Of a stretch of DNA of 64,000 nucleotides, positions 1-12,551 are shown one piece after another. The DNA lies in the NCBI GenBank assembly GCA_013368375.1, contig JAACJP010000036.1, forward strand, positions 124,001 to 188,000, in the 5' to 3' direction. Below the pieces are notes generated by a model that made no database searches, was not told the origin of the DNA, and was given only the letters and a program-made list of their open reading frames with translations. The position numbers and the translations under genes are program-made. This DNA is from Tricholomella constricta (Eukaryota; Basidiomycota; Agaricomycetes; Agaricales; Lyophyllaceae). Position 1 is the stretch's first letter; every line of letters starts with the position of its first letter.

Positions 1-1
1 G

Positions 2-3000
2 TGGCGTTCTGACGAAATTGCTTTCCCCAACCTTAGATCACGTGGGCTGGATCTCAGAAAACACCTCCGATGCCACCTGCACGATCCAGAGAAGGTTGGT
101 GAGATTGTCTTTGCACTGGTATTATGTCTGAGCATTCCGACAAGTATAGATTTTCTTGAAGACGTACCTGATAGTGAACCAAGGCAATTCTTATGCCGTG
201 TGTGCACAGATCACCAAGCAATCCATGTGCGATCAGCCGTGACCTTTCTTCAGACGTCGAGGGTAGGGCACTTGAAGACAAAGGGACATGCAAGGGCACT
301 TGAAGCAAGAAGGAAAGCCGAAGCTGAGCAAAGTGAAAGGCATATGATTGCGCCCAACCCCTTTGAGGCCTCACGAACGGTAGAATTCTGCCTCGTTGAC
401 AGATTTAACGGTGCAGACGAGAATGATGAACCGATGGAGATAGACTCACCAGATCTGCTCTCGAGTGTGTTTCTTCAGGATGGCCATCTGGTCGACAATT
501 TTGGCGAGGTGGTGGTATTTTCGGCCGGCGAAACAGGTTTAACAGCTGAAAAACACAATCAAGTGCAGCTGGAAACGCAACTCAATGATGCAGAATTCCT
601 CGGCGAGCACGATCTGTTCTGCATTTCCGACCCCACATTGGAAATGGGCCTCGAACATGAGGTTGACGAGCATTCTGCAAGTGAAAAATGCCGCCTCGGT
701 CAGTGATTCCCTGTAACAAATGAAAATAAGCTAACGAATTGATACAGAAATCGATTCTGATGAAGAAATCGAAGCTGACGCCAGCGAAAATATCCTAGCC
801 GATGACTACGAATGGGCCCCACATGGTTCAAAGACAGTAAGTCATTCCGATGAAGAAACACAAAATAACTCACATTTTGCTTTGACAGATGTTCATGCTT
901 GACCTGTTGGATAATCTTCCTCGATTACGCCTCTCAGACGACCATTTACGGACTATATTGTGGGTCATGAGAGAATGTCGAACTCCAGATGTCCCAAGTT
1001 TTTCGGCTCTTCGAAAAATGCAATCGAAGTTAACAAAACAGGTGAAAATTGAGTCGCGCCATCATACCTCGTCTCTTGGAAACCATTTCTACATGAATCA
1101 TCCTGCTAAACTCTTAGCTCTGGTATGTTTTGTGCTGTATTCAAATGAGAGTAGATTTGACGTACAATTTGATAGGACTGGGGAAATCCCTTGGTCCGAA
1201 GCTCGTTCCGGGTATATCCTGAAGTTGAGGGGCCCGTGAAGGAGTTCTGGCAAGCAGAAAAGTGGACACGTGAAGTTGACCTCGATGAACTGTCTCCGAT
1301 GTGGGCAAACTGGAAAGACCCATCAACTACCCATCGACATTATTATGTAAAAGAGCTGGCTCAACTCAAGGATGGAAGCTTTGTAATCCCACTCCGATGG
1401 ATAACAGTTGACAGTGTTGTCCATGCTGAGGGGTTTGATGTAAAGTACGACGACGAGGTGCGTGCATTGAGGTCTTCTTCTAAGTGTCGCTGAGAGATCA
1501 GTCAGCGTTGTTTGCCGTTCATACAAATATCATCAAACGTCACCTTGCGTCAAGTCTTCGGAGGAACGTGCTTGATCTTGGGATTACGCATGGGCCCTTC
1601 AAATTCTCCCGTATGTTGTCATTCCCTAATCCCATGGTTAAAGATCACAATAAAGTTTATTTTGAACAGAATACTCACCTGCGTATGAGATGCCGCATCC
1701 TCTAAGAGACATCTCAAAAGGAAAACCATTATTTCGTCTTCGAGTGATGGTCTGGAGTGATGATGTGTCAGGAAATGTCAGCAAGCAGTACAATGCACAT
1801 ACCAATGTCTACGTGACCAACGTAAACATACCACATCGTATGAGCGCGCAAGAATATTTCGTTCGCTTCTGTTCCACATCGCCACACGCATCATCCTCAG
1901 AACAGTTTGTGGCGCTATCGGATGATTTGTAAGTCCATTTATTCACTTAACATAATAAATCCACTCACCACCCAGTAATTTTAAGCAAGGCTGATGTATG
2001 GAACGAGGCATACGACTGCGAACTTGAGCAGGAGATCTTGTTCCAAATAAATCCTCATCTCCTACCCGCAGATAATCCACAGCAGTCAGAGACGTCATCT
2101 CACATTGGAGTCAAAGGAAATTATAACTGCCGGCGAGACTTGGTTGGAGGTACCGAGGCAGAGAAGGAGTCTGACAAGGTCTACCAGTCCTTGTATAAGG
2201 TCAGCGGCTTTAAGCATTCAAACATGTCAAACACTAACGTCGAATTCAGATTGGAACGCCTCGAACATCAAAAGAAACAATTCAAATAATCAGATGGCAA
2301 ATCTGGACGGCATGTGCAGGACACCAGGAACCATTGCAAACAAATTATTCCCAGTCCGGCGTCAAGGATAAAATCTCGCAGTATTGGATTGAAGAGCTTC
2401 TTGCAAGGGCAAAAGCTTTGCGCGCACGTCGCATCTCAGATCCAATAACAAGAGATGTGAGGTTGAAACGCACATCACTGAAAGGCGAAGCACGACAACA
2501 GGTGAAGCTAAGCATCGAGCATGAGATTCAATTGGAGCTCTGGAATTGGGTCATCAAACAACCGCCGGAATCGTATGCCTGCCTGGAAGAGAATGATCGT
2601 GAGTTGTGTGCTTCCCTCTTGAACGAATACTGAGTGTCTAATCTGTCCTGTTGCTTTAGCCAGTCGCTCAGATGTGCGCGCAGGAGACCATTATAATTTC
2701 CTGTTGAATACACAAGGTCAGCTGAGATCAGATAATGGCGCATTGTCCAGATAATACTCACCTCGATAATCAAGGAATCGACCCGCATCAGGACACTCCA
2801 GTGGAGATTCTTCACACTTGGCTTCTTGGAAATGAGAAATACCTCTGGCACGATACAAATAAGCAGTGGGACAAGAAAAAAGACGGAACATTTGCAGTCC
2901 GCCTTCAGTCGTCTTCCATCGACGGTCTCACGCTCCCTCCACCACGTGCAGATTATCTCGTCCAGTACAAGAACTCACTGGTTGGCAAACACTTCAAGAT

Positions 3001-4561
3001 CCTGCAGCAACTTGGGGTGTTTCATGTGTACGACCTGTGCTCCAATGATCTCTTCAGGTTATGGAAAGCGGCGGGTGAACTAGGAGCCTTGATCTGGTGC
3101 CCAGAAATCGTCGACATGCCGGCATATTTGGTCAGTCCGTCACTTCATTGAGTTTTTCCGTTGACAAGGATGTCTTCTGTAGGCCGATCTACAAATCCTC
3201 CTCGACAACATGCTTGACATTTGGGCCGAAATTGATCCACATCGCATAATTTGCAAGTTGAAGCTTCATGCGCTCACCCATCTTGGTGAAGATGTCCGCC
3301 GGTTCGGGCCCGCCATTCTCTATTCGACGGAGGTGTTTGAATGTTTCAATGCGATATTTCGCAGGTGCAGCGTTCTCTCAAACCACCTGGCACCAAGTCA
3401 CGACATTGCGATCACCATGGCAGGCATGGAGCGGTTCAAACACATCGTCAGTGGAGGTTGGTGGAAAGGACCGGATGGGTGCTATGTTCAGGCAGGAGAA
3501 AGCATTCGAACGTTCTTGGTGAGGAATCCTGACCTTCAGAGACGACTTGGCTGGGCAGGAGCATCAGTATTACACCCTGGTAAGTCATTGGATATTTCTT
3601 CTATGTCTTCCTTTCTTATTTTGTCATTCAATATTGCAGGGGCCGTTAAACTCCAGCCGCGTACAAAAAGGAAGTCTTCGACCTGGCAAGCAGCTATCGG
3701 TAATATTACAATTGAGGAACCGACTCCTTCTGGAGCTACTTGGGAAGCCTGCAAGTACCTGGTATCACGATCGGGTGACCCTTGTCGAGTCGACTCTTGG
3801 GTATTTTTTGTGCGTGAGGAGGTGAGCGAGCTCTGTCGTTGTCTGAACCTTTAGTCCTCTCATGTCTGCAACTTTGCTTAGAGGACACTGGTGGGGCGCA
3901 TTTTCAGCTTGCTTGCGCGATCTGGTTCATCGTCGACGGCGACGGCGGCGACGTCGTCCTCCACCGATGTCGTTGTCATCATCAAGCCGTACAACGTAGA
4001 CGAGCAGAAGGATTCTGTGTTTGACATGCCCGTGCTCACACCGTCTGATGCGGGACACTTGTTCGTTGATCCCAAGGTAAAAATCACTAGCATGAGACAC
4101 CATCAATACTCACAGCATGGTCCGATACACAGGAATTATTGTTCATTTGCAATGCGCAGCACGATTGCAAGCTCGGCGCCTGCAAAGTTTCGACGAATTC
4201 TCGATTCAGGCATCAAGAACGGCAGGAGACTACGATTCCGCACACGACGATCATCCATTCAGCATTAGATCGCTATATTCTCAACACACACGCCCTCCAC
4301 AATGCCCACCTCATCCGCGAAACTCTCCCACGAAGTCTCACAGCTCCTATCCCTTACAAAACAGATCGTAGTCATTTCCACAAGGGACTGGCGGCAACAC
4401 TGCGTGTGACCGGGCCTGCAAAGCGCGCGGCATCCCAGGCGAAGGCAAAGGAGACTCGAAATCGTAAGAAGGCTGCCAACGCACGCCTGGCATCATCATC
4501 CCAGTCGAGACTGGAAACGATAGTCGAGGTCGATGGTGACGAGGGAGATCTTGGGCTGTGA
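2..4561 (+). CDS. Intron-rich transposase-like protein of an expanded basidiomycete family (5' partial)
   Basis: The frame is already open at base 2, so the start lies outside the window. About ten short GT-AG introns separate exons whose phases I could join without a stop, for example donors near 698, 840, 1123, 1459 and 1612. The N-terminal part has a CxxC...HxxxxxH zinc-finger-like pattern (CRVC, HLKTKGH). Later blocks include FMLDLLDNLPRLRLS, DWGNPLVRS, DDVSGNVSKQYN, LPADNPQQSE, HQDTPVEILHT and LHALTHLGEDVRRFGP, and a C-terminal CNAQHDCKLGAC. From memory these mark a family present in many copies in agaricomycetes and usually left as hypothetical. The FGP...STE stretch resembles the end of CMC-type (Plavaka-like) DDE transposases; that link is inference. 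No terminal repeats were found around it, so it is either a resident gene or a decayed element with an intact reading frame. Confidence 0.6.
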
Positions 4562-5593
4562 CCGTGCCTGCGACCGTGCCTGTGAGCTGAGATACTTACG
4601 GACGGCTAGGAAACACATTGCTCAGAGGTTCCCATAATGTCTTATTGACAGTCCATAGATATTCGTACGACATTCAGTGTAACAGGTCTAGGCGATAGAC
4701 AATCAAGCCCTGAGGAATACCAAGAGTTGAGATCAGTGACAGCTCGGCTGTCAGTCTGTGAGCGACATCAGACATGTTTGGTGGTGTAGTACATACTGCG
4801 GTTTAGTTGCCGGTCCTGGCCGGTAGCCAGGGTTCATGGAATGCATGCGAGTGTTGTGCACCCACGCTGTACCTTTTGAACAGGTGACCATTCCACTGCC
4901 TCGCTTGTATACTTTGCTTAATGAACAACCAGTTAAAACACCTGACGCGGTCCTTTTTGCTTGTGCATCTGTCTGCGCTGAATTTTTTGCTGAGGAATTT
5001 TCCTCGCCACGGTTCTATTTACCGATTAGCACCGTGTCAGATATGGGTTAACCGACAATTGACCTATCACAGCAACGTTTTGTTCACCGTGATCCACCGT
5101 TCGACCATTCCCCAAACCTCTTGACTCCTCGGACGCGAGCTATGTCCTCGGTGGATATCTATAACAGTCCCCAATAGTCGTGCAGATTCGACATTGCCAC
5201 GCTCTCTTCCTCGTCCCTTCCAGGTGATCTACGACGCGGATCTGACTACGGTTGAAGGATCAAGTAAAAATTTCCTCCATAAACCGTTCATGTCCGATAC
5301 AGGTTCATGGTAACTGCGTATCCCAGCAACTTTGGGGCATCGCTCACGGCCTTTCTGCGAGAACCTGACAAAAACGGCGATTATGGGGAGTGTTCCTTGG
5401 CATCAATCGCGATTTCAGGTCCCCCGCATCCGAAAGGTGGCAGTGCGTTCTATCGCCCTTTGGATCCGAGCCCTGTATAACGGCAGCGGCTTATTATCTG
5501 TCAAAAGCAGTCCGGTCAATGTCGCCGTCTTTCAACCATCCATCCTCAGAAAATCCCCAGCAATTTTCTGATTTCCAGCTATCCGCTACCATC
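4562..5593. other. Intergenic, nothing recognised
   Basis: About 1 kb between the transposase-like gene and the DUF6593-like gene. Only short open frames without family resemblance, and no repeat or RNA gene, were seen. The last few hundred bases should hold the promoter of the downstream gene. Confidence 0.5.
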
Positions 5594-6350
5594 ATGTCCA
5601 ATGCTTACCCCTACCTTCACGCACTGGCACGTAGTTCGAATTCGATTCCGGGCTCATTGTCCATTTGTAACAAATCCACGTCTGTTGAGGCCCCTCCATC
5701 ATCGTTATCGCTGCAAGCACCATATCCAACGCGCCTTCCCGCCCTCCACCGCCCGAGCTTCGTCACGTTCTCGTTCATGGGCCTCAGCCCTGATATCACG
5801 AATTGCACCGTATTCGGCCCACGATTCGCGACATGCTACAACATTCTCACTATTCCTTCGACGCCTGGGTTCACCGTCATTCAGGATATGAACGAAAGGA
5901 ACGTTGCAGCTATTGCGTGGAAGCAGCCTGCGTTCGTTGAGATCGGAGGAATGGTTACACGGCAGAAGACGCGACAATGGCTTCGCCTCTCACCGAATGG
6001 AACGTGCGTAATTTACTTTATACACTCCTCCGCTGCCTCCTCAACTTAACGAACAATCTCAGCTATCGGACCATGGAGGTTTGTGGGGTCCGCTATTTCT
6101 GGGTTTCGCGTGAGAGCGTTATTTCTGTGAGATATCCCTTTCGTCATTCGAAGATTCCAGATGTTCATTGTTACTCGAGTAGCTCTATTCGAGGAGTTCG
6201 TCATCTGACGAGCCGATAGCGCGAATCACAGAGAAGGATGGCGTTTTCGTGTTGGACATTATGCCAGATGTTCTTCAAGCTGGGCTTCTTGAACTCTGTG
6301 TCGTCGCGACAGTGTTACTGCGGTCGAAACACGATATTGATCATGATTAG
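5594..6350 (+). CDS. DUF6593-like small protein
   Basis: Three exons (5594-6003, 6063-6126, 6183-6350) join in phase to give 213 residues starting at ATG 5594. The N-terminal 60 residues are Ser/Pro-rich. The core runs from about TFSFMGLSPDITNCTVFG through VAAIAWKQPAFVEIGG to RYFWVSRESVIS, and the last exon holds PIARITEKDGVFVLDIMPD, followed by a hydrophobic LLELCVVATVLL stretch. This order (a 'common phenotype' beta-rich core, then an aliphatic C-terminal helix after a D-I-x-P block) is what I know of the basidiomycete DUF6593 family, whose function is unknown. The family assignment is from memory of the pattern. The exon model is firm because both introns close exactly. Confidence 0.62.
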
Positions 6351-6757
6351 GTGTTTGCCTTGTCTCGTCATGGTCACCGCTTCAGCATTTCAATTGAGTT
6401 ATGATACCGCCGGCATCTTTCATCATTCTCTAATTATATCCTCGCTCAGAGAGCGCTCCTGTTGAGTTGATCAAATTCCTCAATTGCTATGTCGATATAT
6501 GCTGCACTGCCATATTGTTGTGCGTGTTTCCCTACTTCTCTCTTCGGAGCGCTCACAAGAGCCTTGCCAACCGTCTCAGACCCGCGCATGCGATGTCCCA
6601 TCCTGAGTGAGCAATCATTCGAACTGATCCTACGACGCGATCAATCACTTCTTTTTGACAGCCTCTTCCCGACATATTCGGGAGAGTCTGAGGCTGTCAC
6701 TGAGATGTGAGCACTATAAATTCTCCACACGTCCCCAATATTCCCGTAACGCCAACC
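6351..6757. other. Intergenic, nothing recognised
   Basis: About 400 bases between the DUF6593-like gene and the tannase gene; presumed 3' region of one and promoter of the other. No conserved open frame or repeat was noticed. Confidence 0.45.
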
Positions 6758-8538
6758 ATGAGCTGGATACTTGACCCAATTATCAGTTTGATAAAGTGTG
6801 TCATAGCGCCCCCGGGCCTCTGTCTCCTTCCTTTACTGCTTCCACCGGTCAGCTATGTTCCAGATGTATCTCAGGATTCACGTCCTATCCCCTGCGCAGC
6901 TCTCCAGACCCTTCGCCTCGAGAACACGGTCATCACTACAGCCACGCACATCCCCGGAGACAAGGTGTTGATCAAAGTGCCTGGATCATGTAGTGGCGCC
7001 GCGCTGGTCACGGCGTCCATCTGTCGCGTCCATTTCATCGTGAATACGACTAGCACCTCGAGGGTGCATGCAGAAGCGTGGCTACCAGATGAATGGTACG
7101 GGCGCTTCCTTGGAGTTGGAAATAGGGGCGTAGGCGGCTGTGCGTAGCGCCATTCGCGGGTTACTTTCTTTGTTGCCCGAATCAACTGACGCCTACGTCT
7201 ATGATAGGTATCGACTATGACATGATTGACTATGGCTCGTCACTCCATTTTGCGGCCGTTGGCTCCGATAATGGTCACGACGGCAATGACGATCCATCAT
7301 TCGCCGAGCCCGAAGTCGTCAACGACTTCGCTTTCCGCGCTGTCCATGTCGAGGCTGTTATTGGCAAGCAGATCGTCGAGGCCTACTACGGGCGGCCACA
7401 CAGCAAGTCTTACTACCTTGGCTGCTCCACCGGTGGACGTCAGGGCATACAGGCTGCGCTCAGATACCCAGAAGACTTTGACGGAATTTTGGCAGGAGCC
7501 CCTGCAGTGGATTGGAACCACTTGATGGGCTGGATGGTGATGCTCGGCATCTATATTGGTGCCCCGAATGCGGCGACAAGCCCGAGTGTTATTCTTTTTG
7601 AGCTCTGGGAAGTCGTCGCCGCCGAGATCATGAAACAGTGTGACGCGCTCGATGGCGTGGAGGACGGGATCATCACTGAACCCGATGACTGTCACTTCAA
7701 GCCGTCGGTCCTGCTCTGTTCCCAGGATAAGACCACCGATTGCCTCACCGAGCCCCAAATTGCAGCGTTGGAGAAAATATATCAACCTCTTCTCGGATCG
7801 AAGAAGGAGCTGTTGTACCCCCGCTATGATCCTGGGACAGCAGTCATGGGAGGTTGGCTGCTCTACTTCCGTGGAGATATCATGCCTATGTCAGACGTCA
7901 GTTCCTGCTCATCACCCTTCACCGTCGAGCAGTAAGGCTTAAATCACGAGGACTTTCACCTCAGATTTGGTACAAAACCGTCGTCTTGAAAGACCCAAAC
8001 TTCGACTTTAGCAATTTCAACTTGAGCACTATCGCACTCGCTGAAAAAGTTAATCCCGGCGGCATTTCCACGTTCGATGGCGATCTGTCTGCTTTCAAGA
8101 AGCGCGGCGGCAAGCTCATTACCTATCACGGTCGCGCAGATACGGTAGCTACATCTACCTAACTTTTTTACGTGCGATATACTGAAAGGGCCCATCCTCC
8201 AGGGCATTGCGTCGGGAATTTCCAAGCGCTATTACAACCTGGTCGCCGAGACTATGGGCATGCGAAACCTGGACTCTTTTTATCGCCTATTCCTTGTCCC
8301 TGGCATGTCGCATTGCATGGGCGGACGGGGCGCCGCGTATTTTGGGCAGTTCGGCTTTGAGACAAACGCCGTTAACACGACAAGGGGCAATATTTTGCTT
8401 GCTCTGGTTGATTGGGTCGAGAATGGCGCTGCGCCTGATACGATCGTTGGAACGGCGTATGATGGGACACAGAGATCGCACTGTCGATTCCCTCAGAAGA
8501 GTGTCTGGGACGGGGAGAAGTTCAACTGCCAAGTCTAG
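6758..8538 (+). CDS. Tannase/feruloyl esterase family protein
   Basis: Four exons (6758-7139, 7208-7896, 7965-8144, 8203-8538) give 528 residues. The start at 6758 places a hydrophobic leader (LCLLPLLLPP) near the N-terminus, fitting a secreted enzyme. Family motifs appear in order: GVGNRGVGGC across the first intron, the nucleophile elbow CSTGGRQG, GILAGAPAVDW, the acid region THE-like YHGRADT, and the histidine region PGMSHCMGG. In this family the Cys before the catalytic Ser pairs with the Cys after the catalytic His, and both are present. Such enzymes hydrolyse gallate or ferulate esters of plant polyphenols and cell walls. The substrate cannot be told from sequence. One oddity is Arg in HGRAD where many relatives have Trp (HGWAD). 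Confidence 0.87.
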
Positions 8539-8798
8539 ATTGTATATCATTTGTCGTTCAAGTATGGTGTTGGAAGAGAGCAGTTCTCATACAAAATTGG
8601 TGGGAAGACGCGCCACAAGGATTCACGGTTAAGTGAACCGAAAATGCCGACGCGTCGCGTCCTATCATGTGATTTCTTCCAGTTCTACTTCAACTACCTA
8701 GTACCCGAGATGCTCTGAACTCCAGTTCTCTCTATCGCCTTTACTACTCTTGTCATCATCTCTAGTGCTTTAGCTTCCATACCTGAACATCGAAAAGA

Positions 8799-10012
8799 AT
8801 GGCCAATTTCAGCACACAATGGATCAAAGTGTCTGAACCATCTCCTCATGTTTTCCATGTCGAACTTGCACGGTGAGTCGTGGCCTTTCCAATTTCTCTT
8901 TGGACTTTGGAGCTAAACTCCTTCCTAGGGATCCGGTCAATGCCTTTTCTTCCGAGTGAGCAACCCTGGATTCTGACTTTGCCTTCATCACTGACAATGC
9001 TCTTACGTTAGGTATTGGCGCGAATATGGGCGACTTTTCGAGACGCTGACAAAAACACATGCATCAGGGACAGACATCCGAGCTGTAGTTATCTCCTCTG
9101 TGTTTCCGAAGATCTTCACTGCGGGCTTAGACTGTACGTTCTATCGATTACCTCACCAAATACCCCACTCATCTTTGTACGCAGTAAAGTCTGCAACCGA
9201 TCTCGGTTCGTCCACATCTGACACCTCGCAAGACTCAGCACGCGCGTCTCTAGCTATGCGCAAGGTCCTTGTCGAGTTCCAGCAGGCCATCAATGCTCCC
9301 GAGAGATGCCCCTTCCCCGTCATCGTCGCTCTGCACGGCCCTGTCATTGGGCTCGGTGTCGATCTGATGTCAGCATGTGATGTGCGTTACGCCGCATCCA
9401 ATGCCTCTTTCTCCATCAAAGTATGCTTTCCCTACTGATATAGTGAGCTTCGTTCATAATTAAACCTAACCTCAATGCTTCAAGGAAGTCGACATCGGCT
9501 TAGCCCCTGACATCGGCACGCTCGCCCACCTGCCGAAGATCACCGGCAACCTGTCTCTCGTACGTGAGCTCACATATACCGCTCGTTATTTCTCGGCAGC
9601 GGAGGCAGAGAAGTTGGGGCTCGTGTCAAAGGTCGTCGATGGCGGGCGCGATGCGGTCGTCGCGGCTGCCTTGGAATTGGGGAAGGTAATTGCGAGCAAG
9701 AGCCCCGTCGCGGTGGCGAGCGCAAAGCATCTTATAACACATGCCAGGGACCACAGGTTTGTTCGCCATCGTCGCCCTCGTTAAAATATATTGTTAACTT
9801 CGTTGTGATTCCTTTCAAAGCGTGGCTGAAAACCTTGCGTACACGGGTGCGTGGAACGCTGCCGCGCTCATGACTAAAGTGCGTACAGACTGTTATGAAT
9901 TGGAACTATAGACTCAGGCCTGTCGGCACAGGACATCTCGGAGAATATGCGTGCAATGAAGGCGAAGGATCGCCCTCGATTTGCAGCATTAGGAATATCT
10001 TCAAAGCTGTGA
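8799..10012 (+). CDS. Peroxisomal delta(3,5)-delta(2,4)-dienoyl-CoA isomerase (ECH1-like)
   Basis: Seven exons (8799-8872, 8929-8955, 9012-9133, 9185-9420, 9485-9756, 9821-9878, 9932-10012) join in phase to 289 residues, a usual length for the enoyl-CoA hydratase/isomerase superfamily. The crotonase core is clear: FTAGLDLKSA, then HGPVIGLGVDLMSACDVRY, then KEVDIGLAPDIGTL. The Asp of SACD, Glu of KEVD and Asp of PDIG correspond to the three acidic residues known as catalytic in rat ECH1 dienoyl-CoA isomerase, which separates it from plain hydratases. The protein ends SSKL, a canonical PTS1 peroxisomal import signal. It should act in beta-oxidation of unsaturated fatty acids with odd-numbered double bonds. 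Confidence 0.88.
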
Positions 10013-10239
10013 TCACCGTGGATTTGTTTGTTCTGATCATGTCTACCATTGATCAGCCCCAATTTCGCAGCGGTAGCTCATGGAATGTAAATGATCTGTT
10101 GTCCATTGACCAATATCGAGCAAGGAGCGAAGCAATCAGCTGGTTGTGGACCAGTGAGTGGAGTTAGCAAGGATATTCATCCTTCGCAGCCCACCTCTGC
10201 ACCCAACAGTGCCTTGCATCACATCTAACCCAGCAGCGC

Positions 10240-11568
10240 TTATGCTTGAAGTCTCTCGAGGATCTCAGGTAATTTCGACCTCATTTCAATTCCTCCCTTG
10301 ACTTCCACACCTTGGGCGAAAGTGAGTGCAAACCACTTCAAAAATCTCGAGCGCACCGCATTGCGGGCTGTCTCGAGATCAATGTTGGGATCGTTTATGA
10401 ATACCCAAACTGTAATGCACAATGGGTGCGCAGAATTGTAGCATGCCGCGGATAATGCCCGATCCACCTTGAGCGCCTGGAGTGTGTGCTCCAGGTCGTT
10501 AAAGGAAATGATGCTTCCCTGAGAGCTGTGAAACTCGTACTGAAACATGACAACGATGTTCCGGAGCATGTTCGGTAGGCCGCATCCGGTGACCAGCGCG
10601 TAGACGATGCTCAGCTGTTGAACCCAATCGTACTCGACGAGGATGAGTGTTTGGAGGTGAGTGAGGTCTCGCAGATTAAGAGGGTGATACCATGGGGCAT
10701 CGGAAACGTGCGGGCCTTCTCAAATTTGAGCGTGTGTACAGGAATCTGTGCAGAATAAATATACATACGGAAACTGTACGCCGGAAGTTCCCAGACAAAA
10801 CATTCGATGGTACTGCTAGCCAGCTGAAATATTTGTGCAGTGACAGAAAGTAACTCTTGTTCCGAGCCGTTTATGGTAAACGACCGGATGTGGGAGATGT
10901 CGAGAGGGGATCGTGCCGCGGTAAGGTGCTGGAAGACGCTCTGGGATGATTTGCCACCTATCATGAGGGTTTCTAGTCGGTGTGGTAACGACGAGAGTGC
11001 AGAAGGCGGAATAAGTTCAGCGCAATGAGAATAGTTAATCCCAACAAGGCTCAAGTGCTTCAGTCGAGGCGATGGAATCAAGAGAGATGTCACAGTTGCA
11101 CCAACTGCGGGAAGAAAAGGTGTGAAGGTTCGGAGCCTCGACGAGTTTCAAAAGTACCTGGCGCACGCGATCCGGCAGCGGGTGCGCCCGAGACGGTGGG
11201 CGGAAGGCGTCGAAGAACAGTTCCCGCAGTTCACCCACTTCTGCTTCTGCGACAATATTGAGAAATTCCACGAGATGTTGATCGGGCGTTGCCATGAAAA
11301 TATCGTGAACCTGGACTCTTTTGATATAGTAAACGATATCAGGATTGTCTGAGATGACTTTATGGAGTTTTTGGTATTGGTTTTTGTTGGTCGCGCGAGG
11401 CCATTGAAGCGAGACAACGGAGAACAGCCGTTTTCGAACGGGCGTAAGGAATGAGCGAGAGACAAGAGCACATTGTCGCACAGTCACGATATCGTCGGGC
11501 AAGGTGAGCTGCTGGACGATGGAATCGACAATATCCTGATGGATAACAGGAGAGAGCTCCGAGAGCAT
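10240..11568 (-). pseudogene. F-box-1: F-box/LRR-like gene with two apparent frameshifts
   Basis: Read on the minus strand from ATG 11568, the N-terminus (SPVIHQDIVDSIVQQL, then CALVSRSFLTPVRKRLF) is F-box-like. Coherent protein sequence continues in a second frame near 11100 (around NCDIS to PRLKHLSLVGINYSHC) and in a third near 10690 (HPLNLRDLTHLQTL), ending at 10240. The pieces together make a normal F-box protein of roughly 440 residues. Each change of frame happens without room for an intron, so I call two single-base indels. Sequencing error is the alternative. It is more diverged than the other three F-box genes here, but it too lies directly downstream of a MAGP 3' fragment. Confidence 0.6.
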
Positions 11569-11929
11569 TAGAGTTTTCAGTGCAAAGGTTTGCACGCTGT
11601 TGACTGCCGTCGTCACGATCGATGATCGATGATTGCCCGTCACGGCAAACAGCCCCTTGACATCACTAGCTTAACACATAGTAGTTGTCTATAGATAGAG
11701 CTAGGATGTACATAATTGGTGTATAAACAAATAATAGAGATGATAGTGCCGACTGCCAAAGCTGAGCAGGACCACAACTGGAAGTCCGGTCTTTTCCAGT
11801 TGGTGCGACTGAACCTGAAATCACTAATCGGAGTACATTATGACTTGCACAAATCATCCCGAAAATCCGTTCAATAGAAGTAAAAGAAAAAGTCGAAGTA
11901 ATAATCAAAGCGATTGAATTCAGACGGCC

Positions 11930-12300
11930 AGTCCAGCCCGCAGTACGGCGATTGCGAAGACTGGCAGCTCGACGTGTACGACTGCGTTAAAATTACCCGT
12001 CTGGGCAGGTGGTGCAACAGTTGATGACTCTGTGAACCCATTAGGTGCGGTAATGGAAGCGATGATTGTGCTTTCACTGGGCCCAGTCGTCGTCGACGCT
12101 GAAGAATTGCCGATGATCGCTGCGACACTGCTTCCGCTTGCATTTCAACCTCACTCGCCGGAATTCCGGTTGTCATGACTGCAACCCCTCCCCCCACCCC
12201 GGCGTCCCACCCTCCGTCCTCGGGCTCACACTTCCCTCAAACAGGGCCGCACTCTCGAATCACACGCAAAATTTCGCAGACTTAACGCACGGCTTTCTTT
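11930..12300 (-). pseudogene. Truncated MAGP 3' fragment, unit 1
   Basis: On the minus strand this matches the Ser/Thr-rich C-terminal part and stop region of the full MAGP-like gene at 23148-24614. The similarity ends abruptly at a CACGCAA/AAATTT junction near 12280. The same junction occurs in the unit 2 and unit 4 fragments, while the full gene continues differently. The frame is broken by indels. The spacer from about 12300 to 12550 is also shared with unit 2. Confidence 0.6.
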
Positions 12301-12551
12301 TTCGAAGTGGCAAAACAAAACAAGGCCCTGCCCAGTAAAGGAGGAGGAACTTGTAAGCCGAGTAGATGCCTGCACCGGGGTTGTGCAGACCAGACGAACG
12401 TTCCAAGAACAAATCTAGTAACTGGAAAAATAATAATTAAGTATTGCGAGCAAAAAGAGCAAAAGAGCCGGGGATGAGATGTGCAGGAGGTATGGGTGAG
12501 AGCAGGATATGTGTAGTGTCTGTGAAGTCCATGCTTGCCCAGCCAGTTTCC

